Part shown: positions 1 to 7,352 of the stretch, in pieces
How the letters are laid out: each line of letters starts with the position of its first letter
How positions within the stretch are numbered: position 1 is the first letter of the stretch
Assembly (NCBI GenBank): GCA_049608925.1
Contig: JBMYXZ010000001.1
Location: 1 to 47,037 of the forward strand
Origin: JBMYXZ01 sp049608925
GTDB lineage: Bacteria; Pseudomonadota; Alphaproteobacteria; JAGOMX01
Length of the DNA stretch: 47,037 nt
Reading direction: 5' to 3'
Notes under the pieces: generated by a model
Told to the model about the DNA's origin: nothing
Databases searched by the model: none
What the model saw: only the letters and a program-made list of their open reading frames with translations
Made by a program: the position numbers and the translations under genes

Positions 1-2
1 AT

Positions 3-140
3 GTATATAATAATTCATCTGAAGCAAGAATAGAATTTGTAGTAGTAAAATCAAGAGATTTGGTATTGGATAAAGTTTATAATTATCCAAACCCATTTAC
101 AACTTACACAGAGTTTTGGTTTGAACATAATCCGGCATGA
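3..140 (+). pseudogene. 3' remnant of a Bacteroidota PorU-like (type IX secretion) gene
   Basis: An open frame enters from the left edge and stops at 138-140. It reads as a PorU C-terminal segment: a strand with NNSSEARIEFVV, then VYNYPNPFTTYTEFWFEHN. The YPNPF motif followed by FxFEHN is characteristic of PorU, the type IX secretion surface sortase found only in Bacteroidota. In that family the chain continues for tens of residues after HN; here it stops two residues later, so the gene is cut short. Base composition is far more AT-rich than the rest of the window. I infer a horizontally acquired fragment, or an assembly junction. The part upstream of the window is unknown. A 22-codon frame (137-205) overlaps the stop and is not recognisable. 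Confidence 0.6.
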
Positions 141-362
141 CTGATCGTCAAAAAAATCAAAAAATTAATAATGAAGCGCAATTTACTACTCTAAATAAAA
201 TATGAAATAATTTATTAGATATATAGCGCAAAAATAGATAATTAAAAGAAGAAAATTAAACTTTAAAATTGCCTTTTATTTAAATTTATTTAAACTTTTA
301 ATTACATCGAGTAATTTTTATTCATTTTTACTCATTTAACATTCCAAGCCCCCCGGAACATC
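141..362. other. AT-rich non-coding stretch
   Basis: Very AT-rich sequence between the PorU-like remnant and the end of the next minus-strand gene. It contains homopolymer A and T runs and no frame with recognisable protein similarity. A C/G-rich patch near 350 lies just downstream of the minus-strand gene's stop, but it does not form a convincing terminator. Confidence 0.6.
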
Positions 363-1553
363 TTAACTAAATAACTTCCGAGGCGATCCCACATGCCCTT
401 GGGATCTTACCTGATTTACCCCAGTGCCTATTGGATGATTCTCCTTGTTATCACCTGACGCCCTACGAGATTTTTTCTTCTCGGGACTGAAACCTGTTTT
501 TGGTGGTTTCTGAGCATGCTTACGCCCCGCCGTGGAAAATGCCCCCGTTATATCCCGCCTTACAGACAAAACCGCCCTTTTTCGTGGTGCTTCCGCATGC
601 CCTTGGGCCCTAATCTGATTTGCGCCTATATCTATTGGGCCATCCTCCCTGTTATCGCCAGCCTCTCTACGAGATTTTTTCTTCTTTGGGCTGAAGCCAG
701 TTGAGGATGGTTTTTGAGCATGTTTATGTCCAGACCTGGAAAGGTGCCCTTTCATGACTGCCTGAACGCTTGCTGAACATACATTGTGTCCCAATAGTCC
801 AAGGGCTTCTATCTCGTGTTGATCTGTAACAGTTTCAAGCAACTTTTTCGCTGCCTGCTTTAGCACCTCCCAATTTCCGCCAGCCTTTTTGACTTCCTCA
901 TACTTTTTGCCAAAGTACCGAACTGCCGCAACAGTTCCCATAGCCCGTAAGACTTTTTTCCTTATGTTATAGTATGCCTTTGTCCCTTCCTTAGATTTTA
1001 CAGGTTTATTTGGGTGATTGGCTTTTTCTACTGATATTGCTGTGCCAGAAACAACTGGCAGAGTATCGCCACACCATATCTTAGTATCTTCTAAATTCGA
1101 TCTGTGAAAAGGTTTTGGCAACATGATGATATGATCATCGTTTATATGGTGAAGCTCCATTTTTACAGAGTATTCTGACCATATAAATGTTTTTCCCTTC
1201 ATCATGTTAATAATTTGCACAATATCATTTGTGCGCGTGACTGCTTTCAGCCCAAACACTATTATGGTCATACGGTCTCCAGTTGTTTTAGCTTTGTAAG
1301 GACTCAGGTTTAATTTTTGGGAAGATGCCGGAAGATTGGCACACTCTTTGACCATGTCGCGATGCTGCAATTTCAAATACAACATGCTAGCAAGGCCTAA
1401 TTCCTCTGCTGCACGCTTAGATGCCTCAAATACATGCAGAAAGCCGTTTCTACTATCCCGCTCGATGTCAAATGCAGACTCTGGCAGATGACCTGAACAA
1501 AAAGACGCGTGACATATGGTCAAAAAAATCAGAAGATTTAAAAAAAATTGCAT
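363..1553 (-). CDS. Secreted protein with LHH nuclease-like motif and basic C-terminal repeats
   Basis: A 396-residue protein with an N-terminal signal peptide (hydrophobic residues 3-20, cleavage near CSG/HLP). Residues 128-152 contain MELHHINDDHIIMLPKPFHR. This resembles the LHH branch of the HNH/Endonuclease VII toxin superfamily, in which an LHH triplet is followed by a conserved histidine 14-16 residues later (here H135/H136 and H150). Residues 275-396 form two tandem 68-residue units (the second shorter), each with an SPxKKKSRR cluster and an (A/S)PRK motif, resembling nuclear-localisation or minor-groove-binding sequences. No strong ribosome binding site precedes the ATG, but the signal peptide supports this start. 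I infer an exported, possibly host-directed nuclease. The nuclease assignment rests on a short motif, so function is tentative. Confidence 0.75.
   Translation of the reverse strand: MQFFLNLLIFLTICHASFCSGHLPESAFDIERDSRNGFLHVFEASKRAAEELGLASMLYLKLQHRDMVKECANLPASSQKLNLSPYKAKTTGDRMTIIVFGLKAVTRTNDIVQIINMMKGKTFIWSEYSVKMELHHINDDHIIMLPKPFHRSNLEDTKIWCGDTLPVVSGTAISVEKANHPNKPVKSKEGTKAYYNIRKKVLRAMGTVAAVRYFGKKYEEVKKAGGNWEVLKQAAKKLLETVTDQHEIEALGLLGHNVCSASVQAVMKGHLSRSGHKHAQKPSSTGFSPKKKKSRREAGDNREDGPIDIGANQIRAQGHAEAPRKRAVLSVRRDITGAFSTAGRKHAQKPPKTGFSPEKKKSRRASGDNKENHPIGTGVNQVRSQGHVGSPRKLFS
366..731 (-). repeat. Tandem 204-bp coding repeat (two units, second partial)
   Basis: Two in-frame units with a 204-nt period encode residues 275-342 and 343-396 of the secreted protein. 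Both carry KHAQKP, TGFSP(K/E)KKKSRR, a GDN(R/K)E segment, NQ(I/V)R(A/S)QGH and PRK in the same order. The nucleotide copies have diverged at many positions, so this is not a fresh duplication. Confidence 0.85.
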
Positions 1554-1760
1554 ACAATACTCGATATTTACAAAGGAAAATAAATTTATCGCAATATAGC
1601 GCGCAAAAAGACGAGATTAAAAGAAATAAATATCACTTTAATATTGTATTTAATTTAAATTTGTATAAAATTTTATGCAATTTACTGTAAGCTTATATTT
1701 ACATTGATATATTTTTTATATTTGATAATCTCTTCTTAAAGAGATCAGGGAAAATATTTT

Positions 1761-2333
1761 ATGCGCACAACCATTATTTACGGCTCTCACAGGGAAAATC
1801 GCTTGGGTATTAATGCTGTTATGTTTTTTCAAAAGCTTCTAACCACACGCGGTCAGCATGTTGATGTCATTGATAGCCTGCAAGAAAACCTGCCGGTTCT
1901 GGACAAACGCTATATGGACTATGAAGCAGGCAAAGCCCCAACCAATCTGGAAAGACTTGCTGAAATTTACCGCAAGAGTGACGGCTTCTTGGTGGTTGCC
2001 GGTGAATACAATCATACAATCCAACCAGGTCTGAAGAATCTTTTAGATTACTTCTACACAGAATATTTTCACCGCCCAGCCGGCATTGTGTCTTATAGTA
2101 TTGGCGATGGTGCTGGGCAACGTGCTGCGATGACGCTGCGCCCAAATCTTGCGGCCCTGGGAATGGTCACGATTCCCAAAATGTGTGCTATTGGCAAATT
2201 GGGAGATAAAATTGACGCTAATGGAAAACCTCTGACCGATTCAATGGCTAGCTTTGGGGAGAGATTCATTGACGAGTTTGAGTGGTATCAACGTGCATTA
2301 AAGAATGCACACAAAAGTGACCCTATGACTTAG
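1761..2333 (+). CDS. NAD(P)H-dependent FMN reductase family protein
   Basis: A 190-residue flavodoxin-fold protein of the NADPH-dependent FMN reductase family, which moves electrons from NAD(P)H to flavin or quinone-type acceptors in the cytoplasm. The N-terminal strand ends in the phosphate-binding stretch YGSHRENRLG (residues 7-16). A central VVAGEYNHTIQPGLKNLLDY segment matches the family's (P/G)EYN isoalloxazine-binding loop, and residues around GDGAGQRAAMTLRP form the next flavin contact. AGGG-like sequence lies about 10 nt before the ATG. The 3' end overlaps the convergent HPr gene by 11 nt. The physiological acceptor cannot be told from sequence. Confidence 0.85.
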   Translation: MRTTIIYGSHRENRLGINAVMFFQKLLTTRGQHVDVIDSLQENLPVLDKRYMDYEAGKAPTNLERLAEIYRKSDGFLVVAGEYNHTIQPGLKNLLDYFYTEYFHRPAGIVSYSIGDGAGQRAAMTLRPNLAALGMVTIPKMCAIGKLGDKIDANGKPLTDSMASFGERFIDEFEWYQRALKNAHKSDPMT

Positions 2334-2607
2334 GCTCCTCATCAAACTTTCGCTCCAGCAGATCCTCTAAAGCATCCAGCAAAGGCTCGGCATCTTGCCC
2401 GCTTGCTGTTACACTAATCTTAGAGCCCTGATTGGCCGCTAGCATCATCAGCCCCATGATGGATTCCCCTGGGACGGTGATGCCTTCCTTTGTTACGTTA
2501 ACATCCGCTTGAAATTGCCCAACGATTTTCACAAACTTTGCAGCTGCACGCGCATGCAACCCTTTGCGATTCTGTAAGACCAGAACGCGGTCAATCGGTT
2601 GCATCAA
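2323..2607 (-). CDS. ptsH: HPr-family phosphocarrier protein
   Basis: A 94-residue HPr protein. The active-site histidine is H18 in RKGLHARAAAKF, which accepts phosphate from enzyme I. The regulatory serine of the Ser46 type is S49 in PGESIMGLMMLAA. It overlaps the upstream EIIA gene by 4 nt (ATGA), so the two are translationally coupled. In alphaproteobacteria this HPr/EIIA pair is usually part of a regulatory phosphorelay rather than a sugar uptake system, and no EIIB/EIIC permease is present here. HPr kinase (hprK), often found nearby in the class, is not in this window, although S49 suggests one exists elsewhere. Confidence 0.93.
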   Translation of the reverse strand: MMQPIDRVLVLQNRKGLHARAAAKFVKIVGQFQADVNVTKEGITVPGESIMGLMMLAANQGSKISVTASGQDAEPLLDALEDLLERKFDEEPKS

Positions 2608-3005
2608 GCCCCCTCTAAAAGCTGCGAGGCCGCATTGATGTACTTTCTACCAGCTTCTTGAGCGTCATTGGCTGCTTGCTGTAAATCCGTTGAAGACCTG
2701 ATGCTAGCCAACTTAATTAAGACGGGCAAATTAACCCCAGCTATGACCTCGGTATTCTCGCGATTTAGCAAAGACATGGCCAAATTAGATGGCGTGCCTC
2801 CAAACATATCGCTAAGCACGATAACGCCATCGCCTGTATCCACGGCAGATACCGCTTCCATCAACTCTGTACGGCGCGCTTCAAGATCGTCCTCGGGCTC
2901 AATACCAATGCTGATGATTTGTTCTTGAGCACCAATCACATGCTCCAAAGCTTTCTCGAATTCTTTTGCCAACCCACCGTGGGTTAAAATGATGATACCA
3001 ATCAT
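2604..3005 (-). CDS. PTS mannose-type EIIA protein
   Basis: A 133-residue EIIA domain of the mannose/fructose (ManX-like) family. The phospho-accepting histidine is H9 in IIILTHGGLAKEF, and the DMFGGTPSNLA segment is the conserved family loop. It is a free-standing EIIA domain without a fused EIIB, as in the alphaproteobacterial regulatory PTS where it pairs with HPr. It begins 3 nt after the YeeE/YedE-like gene and overlaps ptsH by 4 nt, so it belongs to the sfsA-to-ptsH operon. A regulatory rather than transport role is inferred from the missing membrane components. Confidence 0.92.
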   Translation of the reverse strand: MIGIIILTHGGLAKEFEKALEHVIGAQEQIISIGIEPEDDLEARRTELMEAVSAVDTGDGVIVLSDMFGGTPSNLAMSLLNRENTEVIAGVNLPVLIKLASIRSSTDLQQAANDAQEAGRKYINAASQLLEGA

Positions 3006-3008
3006 GTA

Positions 3009-3578
3009 CTAGTCTCCCTGTCCATTTATACCAGCTTCTTGCTGCCATGATCTTTTGCGCTCTAGATAAAACAATATAATCCCGATGATAGCAACAGTGA
3101 TCGTTACAGTGATCGCGTAAGAAAGCGGAATAATATCAAACAGTTGGATTTTATCAAATCCTTCATACAAAAACCTGTCTTGTATGGTTGGATAGCTAAG
3201 ACTATATAGAAATGCACCGGCGATTCCACCAGCCAGCACAGCCCAAGCGTCTTTATATCCTGCCCCGATTTGGGCAAATACTGTCAGAGGACCAGCCCCA
3301 GCGATAGCAAATCCTATACCGAAAATCGCCCCGCCGAAGACATTAACCACAGGAAATGTAGAAGTAATATACAGCCCAATCATATCTAATTCACGCATGA
3401 CATAAAACGCAATGGACCCAACCGCTATGGCTGTCAGAAACACTTTTACAAACAGATGGTTGCTAAACTGCAGCTGGCGCTGGATGATTATAGGCTCAAA
3501 TACCCTTGATTTTTCCAAGGCTACGCCCAGGATGCTTCCTACCATAAAACCCAGGACGACCATATCAATGATTTCCAT
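3009..3578 (-). CDS. YeeE/YedE-family sulfur transporter, C-terminal-half protein
   Basis: A 189-residue membrane protein corresponding to the second half of YeeE/YedE (thiosulfate or sulfur-compound) transporters. It has about four to five hydrophobic segments and the family stretch GIGFAIAGAGPLTVFAQIGAG. The frame is open further upstream, but the start chosen here (MEIIDMVV) has a clear AGGAGA site 6 nt ahead, and the upstream part of the frame overlaps the preceding gene and is not family-like. The partner half is the adjacent gene, ending 2 nt upstream. The highly conserved Cys of classical YeeE is not seen in this half (GAGPLT in place of a GCP-like motif). The substrate is inferred from the family only. 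Confidence 0.85.
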   Translation of the reverse strand: MEIIDMVVLGFMVGSILGVALEKSRVFEPIIIQRQLQFSNHLFVKVFLTAIAVGSIAFYVMRELDMIGLYITSTFPVVNVFGGAIFGIGFAIAGAGPLTVFAQIGAGYKDAWAVLAGGIAGAFLYSLSYPTIQDRFLYEGFDKIQLFDIIPLSYAITVTITVAIIGIILFYLERKRSWQQEAGINGQGD

Positions 3579-3580
3579 GT

Positions 3581-4066
3581 TTATCTCCTGTGCAAGTGTC
3601 TGGCTGTGAAGTTTGCGAACGTTACAAAGAAGACTGCAAAAAATATCGCCGCAACATTGAACTGGGCAAGGCCACTTAGTAAATGTCCAGCTGTGCAGCC
3701 GTGGGCAAGCCTTGCACCAAAGACCATAATCATGCCGCCAATAAAGGCTTTGATATATGTCCTGCCTGGTGCTGAGCCCTCTCGTTGCATGTGCGACAAG
3801 CGTGCAGACAAAAAAGCCCCAGCGGTAATGCCCAGGGCTAGGGCTAGTCGCCAATCAAGTGAGGGGCTGGAAATATATTTGCGGACGTTTAGTGAATCGA
3901 CAAGGCTGGGAGAAAACAGCTCGGTCAGGTTTGAAGAAAACCACATAAATGCAGAAGAAATCCCTAGGCTTTGATCTGCCAGCAATACACCCGGGATATG
4001 CAATAACCCCAGTATAATACCAACCAGATATGGTGACCATGATGGCTTTCTCAGACCTATTCGCAT
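3581..4066 (-). CDS. YeeE/YedE-family sulfur transporter, N-terminal-half protein
   Basis: A 161-residue integral membrane protein, the first half of a split YeeE/YedE transporter. Residues near 117-132 read GARLAHGCTAGHLLSG, the family's cysteine-containing permeation motif (usually GGCTSGHG). Hydrophobic segments lie near residues 12-30, 72-90, 105-125 and 135-155. It starts 25 nt after map ends and is followed immediately by the second half. Split YeeE/YedE pairs are known, often beside rhodanese or persulfide dioxygenase genes; none is visible here. Import of thiosulfate or a related sulfur compound is inferred from the family. Confidence 0.85.
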   Translation of the reverse strand: MRIGLRKPSWSPYLVGIILGLLHIPGVLLADQSLGISSAFMWFSSNLTELFSPSLVDSLNVRKYISSPSLDWRLALALGITAGAFLSARLSHMQREGSAPGRTYIKAFIGGMIMVFGARLAHGCTAGHLLSGLAQFNVAAIFFAVFFVTFANFTARHLHRR

Positions 4067-4091
4067 GCTACCTCCCCGTCAAAAAACGCCC

Positions 4092-4853
4092 CTATTGATT
4101 GGATTGTGTGAATATCTCGTAGCCGTCTTTTGTCACACCAATTGTATGTTCGTACTGTGCAGACAAAGACTTGTCTCGTGTAACCACCGTCCAGTCATCG
4201 GACAAGACCTTGGTGTCATAGCTTCCCGCGTTGATCATCGGCTCAACTGTGAAGAACATTCCCTCTTCCATAGTAGGCCCAGTGCCAGGCTTGCCATAAT
4301 GCAGCACATTCGGGGCATCATGAAAAACTTGTCCAATGCCGTGCCCACAATAGTCTCTAACCACAGAATAATTCTTGGCTTCTGCAAAGCTTTGTATCGC
4401 ATGGCCAATATCTCCAAAGGTAGCGCCGGGGCGCACCATTTCGATACCGCGCATCATCGATTCATATGCGGCCTCGACCAGCTTGCGTGCCTTAACACCT
4501 ACTTTGCCGACCATATACATGCGGCTGGTATCACCATGCCAACCGTCCACAATTGTTGTCACATCAATGTTGACGATATCGCCTGACTTCAAAACCTTGG
4601 TGTCTGACGGAATCCCATGACACACGACATGATTTACTGACGTGCAAATAGACTTTGGAAAGCCGTTATAGCCCAAGCAAGCAGGAATAGCTTTGTTTGC
4701 CAGAATGAATTCATGGCAAATTGCATCAAGTTCGTCAGTTGTGACACCTGGTTGAACGTGAGGCGTAATATGATCAAGCGTCATTGCCGCAATGCGTCCT
4801 GCTGCACGCATTTTTTCGAATGCTTCGGGGGGGTGAATCTTAATTGTCTGCAT
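4092..4853 (-). CDS. map: Methionine aminopeptidase, type I
   Basis: A 253-residue type Ia methionine aminopeptidase, which removes the initiator Met from nascent proteins. All dinuclear-metal ligands are present and fall at the E. coli numbers: D97, D108, H171, E204 and E235, with catalytic H79 in VVCHG. The frame stays open upstream, but the start at MQTIKIHPPEAF gives the standard length, and the extra residues have no family counterpart. This start overlaps the end of sfsA by 14 nt, indicating coupling. No obvious reason for its operon with the sulfur transporter and PTS genes beyond shared transcription. Confidence 0.96.
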   Translation of the reverse strand: MQTIKIHPPEAFEKMRAAGRIAAMTLDHITPHVQPGVTTDELDAICHEFILANKAIPACLGYNGFPKSICTSVNHVVCHGIPSDTKVLKSGDIVNIDVTTIVDGWHGDTSRMYMVGKVGVKARKLVEAAYESMMRGIEMVRPGATFGDIGHAIQSFAEAKNYSVVRDYCGHGIGQVFHDAPNVLHYGKPGTGPTMEEGMFFTVEPMINAGSYDTKVLSDDWTVVTRDKSLSAQYEHTIGVTKDGYEIFTQSNQ

Positions 4854-5544
4854 AGGGTAAAGGAGCCTTAATCGAAATACCATCTTGTGTAACCTGGCAA
4901 TAGTAACACAATTTTTCAACACCTGCAGCAAAAGCCTTTTGTGCCTCGTATGCATAATTTGGATCAATATCTTCTGCCAACTTGAAAGCCTCGCAATCGG
5001 CTCTTTGCACAACGTACAGCATCACAGCGCGATGACCTTCTTTGACCATGTCAGTGAGTTCTCTCAGATGCTTCGCCCCTCTTGCCGTGACCGAGTCTGG
5101 GAATTCTGCCAAGTTCCCGCGGCGCAGATGAACATTTTTGATCTCCACATAACAGTCAGGAAGACCTTCTTCGGATAACAGCACATCGATGCGCGAATTT
5201 TGGCCATATTTTACCTCGCGACGATAAGCGTTATAAGCAGCAAGTTCTTTAATGACTTTACCTTTTAAGGCTTCTTCGACCAGATGATTGGGAAGATTGG
5301 TGTTGATTCCAACCATTGCGCCATCGCAATCAATTAGCTCCCATGTATAGCGTAACTTGCGCGGAGAGTCTTTTGGCACCGGAGACAGCCAAACCGTGCT
5401 ATCGGGATCCTTTAATCCCAGCATCGAACCTGGGTTTGCGCAGTGCGCCGTAACCGTAGATCCATCTTCCAGCTGAACATCCGCCAGAAATCTTTTGTAT
5501 CTTTTCAACAATTTTCCTTTGACTAAGGAATTAGAAAACTTCAT
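4840..5544 (-). CDS. sfsA: SfsA family DNA-binding/nuclease-like protein
   Basis: A 234-residue SfsA protein, the same length as E. coli SfsA. The N-terminal OB-like part contains LKRYKRFLADV and HCANPGSM. The C-terminal PD-(D/E)xK nuclease-like core shows SRIDVLL and CYVEIKNV, then FPDSVTARGAKHLREL. E. coli SfsA was named for stimulating maltose fermentation; its biochemical role is unsettled. I chose the ATG at 5544 because it aligns with the E. coli N-terminus; an in-frame GTG three codons upstream (5553) is possible. First gene of the minus-strand operon running to ptsH, divergent from the CinA-like gene. Confidence 0.93.
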   Translation of the reverse strand: MKFSNSLVKGKLLKRYKRFLADVQLEDGSTVTAHCANPGSMLGLKDPDSTVWLSPVPKDSPRKLRYTWELIDCDGAMVGINTNLPNHLVEEALKGKVIKELAAYNAYRREVKYGQNSRIDVLLSEEGLPDCYVEIKNVHLRRGNLAEFPDSVTARGAKHLRELTDMVKEGHRAVMLYVVQRADCEAFKLAEDIDPNYAYEAQKAFAAGVEKLCYYCQVTQDGISIKAPLPYADN

Positions 5545-5585
5545 ATGATACACTTTAGGTAAAGTAAGAATGGGCGCACTGTATC

Positions 5586-6359
5586 ATGAAAGATCCACAC
5601 ATAAAAGATCCCACCGCCGCGATTATCATTATCGGCAACGAGATTTTATCAGGCAGAACACGCGATGCAAACATCCAGTTCCTGGGAACTAGGCTGTGTG
5701 AATTAGGCGTAGAGTTATCCGAAGTGCGCATTATCCCTGACATAGAACAGACTATTATCGACACTGTGTTAGAACTTAGCGGCAAATACACCCACGTCTT
5801 TACAACCGGCGGTATCGGGCCCACCCATGATGATATAACCAGTGAATCCATCGGCAATGCCTTTGGCTGCACCATGCACTTTCACCCAGAAGCAATGGAA
5901 TGCCTTAAGCAGCGATATAATAACGAGCTGACAGAAGGGCGTAAGAAAATGGCATGGATTCCCGAAGGGGCGGATCTGATCAAAAACCCCGTGAGCCAAG
6001 CACCCGGATTCGTGCTGAATAATGTTTTTGTGTTTGCTGGCGTGCCAGAGATAATGCAAGCCATGTTTGACCAAATTGTGCCGCAGATTGCGACTGGTGA
6101 CCCGATCATATCCGAGACCATAAGCTGCCCTAAATTACCGGAAAGCGCCATTGCCGAGGGCCTAGGCAAAATTCAGCATGCGTGCCCGGAAGTTGACATC
6201 GGCAGCTACCCTTTCTGGAATCTGAAAGGCGAATTTGGCGTCAGTGTGGTGATAAAAGGGCGTGATAAAACTTACATTTGCAAAGCTGTTGATATGGTGC
6301 TTGAACTGGTGCACCAACTGGGTGCTGTCCCTATCCAACAGCCGGCTGCAGCGTGTTAA
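5586..6359 (+). CDS. CinA-type molybdopterin-binding domain protein
   Basis: A 257-residue protein of the competence/damage-inducible CinA N-terminal (MoaB/MogA-like) family. The opening strand and loop read IIIIGNEILSGRTRDAN, and FTTGGIGPTHDD (about residues 78-89) is the conserved phosphate/nucleotide loop. It lacks the C-terminal nicotinamide-nucleotide amidase domain of full CinA, as is common in alphaproteobacterial versions of this length. The family includes ADP-ribose or NAD-derivative pyrophosphatases, so molybdopterin binding is only a name here. It is transcribed divergently from sfsA and followed by a probable terminator. Confidence 0.9.
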   Translation: MKDPHIKDPTAAIIIIGNEILSGRTRDANIQFLGTRLCELGVELSEVRIIPDIEQTIIDTVLELSGKYTHVFTTGGIGPTHDDITSESIGNAFGCTMHFHPEAMECLKQRYNNELTEGRKKMAWIPEGADLIKNPVSQAPGFVLNNVFVFAGVPEIMQAMFDQIVPQIATGDPIISETISCPKLPESAIAEGLGKIQHACPEVDIGSYPFWNLKGEFGVSVVIKGRDKTYICKAVDMVLELVHQLGAVPIQQPAAAC

Positions 6360-6375
6360 AAAAGTGACACTTGTC

Positions 6376-6421
6376 TAGAGGGAAATATTGTTTTGAAAAT
6401 CCCTCTATAGGATTTTTTTTT
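6376..6421 (+). terminator. Probable rho-independent terminator after the CinA-like gene
   Basis: TAGAGGGA (6376-6383) and TCCCTCTA (6400-6407) form a perfect 8-bp inverted repeat with a 16-nt loop, followed 5 nt later by a run of nine T. The long loop and the gap before the T run make it weaker than a textbook terminator. Confidence 0.55.
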
Positions 6422-6460
6422 GGTGCTATAGTGTAAACAAGATCAGGAAATGAGAGAATC

Positions 6461-7294
6461 ATGTTAAAGCGCATACTTGTTGTATTAGATGGATCCAAAG
6501 CCGCAGCGGCTGCTAAGCTTTATGCCGTAGAGCTAGCGCAAGCAACCGATTCCGCCCTGACGGGTGTGGGCGTTATTGACACGCCATGGATCACCGCCGC
6601 CCAGCCAGAACCATTAGGTGGCGCTGCCTTTAAGATCCATCGCGACAAGGTTGTCATTCGCCAGACACACGAACGCATCCAAAAGATGCTGGATGGATTT
6701 ATGGGCATCTGTAAAGAAAACGATGTTGCCTGCCAGGTGTCCGAGCTCGAAGGATTTCCAGCAACCGAGATCGAAAACATGTCGGAAGAAAACGACATGA
6801 TCGTCATCGGTAAAACCACTGATTTCCACTTTGATCTAGATGACGACAGCGACTTGACCGTCAAACACATCATCAGAGACAACCCACGCCCTATCATAGT
6901 GGTAACCGGCCCCAGCAAGGCCGAGGGAGACGTCTTGATCGCCTATGACGGCAGCTTACAAGCCGCACGCGCCTTGCACATGTTCTTGTTACTTGGGCTA
7001 GCCAAAGGGCGTAAAGTACATGCCATCAGCATTGCCCCACGCCAAAAAGAAGCCAACCTTATTGTCATGCGCGCTCGAAATATGTGCGAGCTTCACGGGG
7101 TAGAAGTCGTTGCTGAAGGCATTGTTTCTTCCCGCGCACCCGAAAACACCATTCAGAAAAAAGCTAAAGAAATTGGCGCCAGCGTGATCATCATGGGCGC
7201 TTTTGGCCATCATGGCTTGCGAGAGCTATTCTTTGGTTCAACAACCGAACATATGATGAAGCATTCAGAAGTCCCATTGTTTATTCACCATTGA
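6461..7294 (+). CDS. Tandem-domain universal stress protein
   Basis: A 277-residue protein with two UspA domains, about residues 1-148 and 155-277. Both begin with the ILVVLDGS / VLIAYDGS strand. The second domain keeps the ATP-binding signature GxxGxxGx(9)G(S/T) as GAFGHHGLRELFFGSTT near the C-terminus. The first has IGKTTDFHFDLDDD at the equivalent place, so nucleotide binding there is probably lost. UspE-like tandem proteins act in stress survival, and one-site versions are common in alphaproteobacteria. The ATG is preceded by AGGAAATGAGAG. The gene follows a terminator and probably has its own promoter. Confidence 0.9.
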   Translation: MLKRILVVLDGSKAAAAAKLYAVELAQATDSALTGVGVIDTPWITAAQPEPLGGAAFKIHRDKVVIRQTHERIQKMLDGFMGICKENDVACQVSELEGFPATEIENMSEENDMIVIGKTTDFHFDLDDDSDLTVKHIIRDNPRPIIVVTGPSKAEGDVLIAYDGSLQAARALHMFLLLGLAKGRKVHAISIAPRQKEANLIVMRARNMCELHGVEVVAEGIVSSRAPENTIQKKAKEIGASVIIMGAFGHHGLRELFFGSTTEHMMKHSEVPLFIHH

Positions 7295-7352
7295 TGCAGT
7301 CAAACGTCAAGGTACATACGTAAAAACTTTCTGTAATCATGGTGGAGTTATT

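Noticed and set aside
137..205. Short frame MTDRQKNQ... continuing past TGA as if TGA coded Trp
   Set aside because: Reading TGA as Trp would extend it, but the window's other genes use TGA as a normal stop (for example plsX and rpmF).
435..460. KEN-box-like NKENHP in the second repeat of the secreted LHH protein
   Set aside because: The first repeat has NREDGP instead, so the motif is not conserved even within the protein.
1421..1690. Plus-strand open frame of 89 codons over the start of the secreted LHH protein and its 5' flank
   Set aside because: It overlaps the minus-strand signal-peptide region, has AT-driven composition in its second half and shows no family pattern.
3579..3854. Longer N-terminus for the second YeeE/YedE half
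   Set aside because: The extra 92 residues are out-of-frame sequence of the preceding gene and are not membrane-protein-like. The internal ATG has AGGAGA at the right distance.
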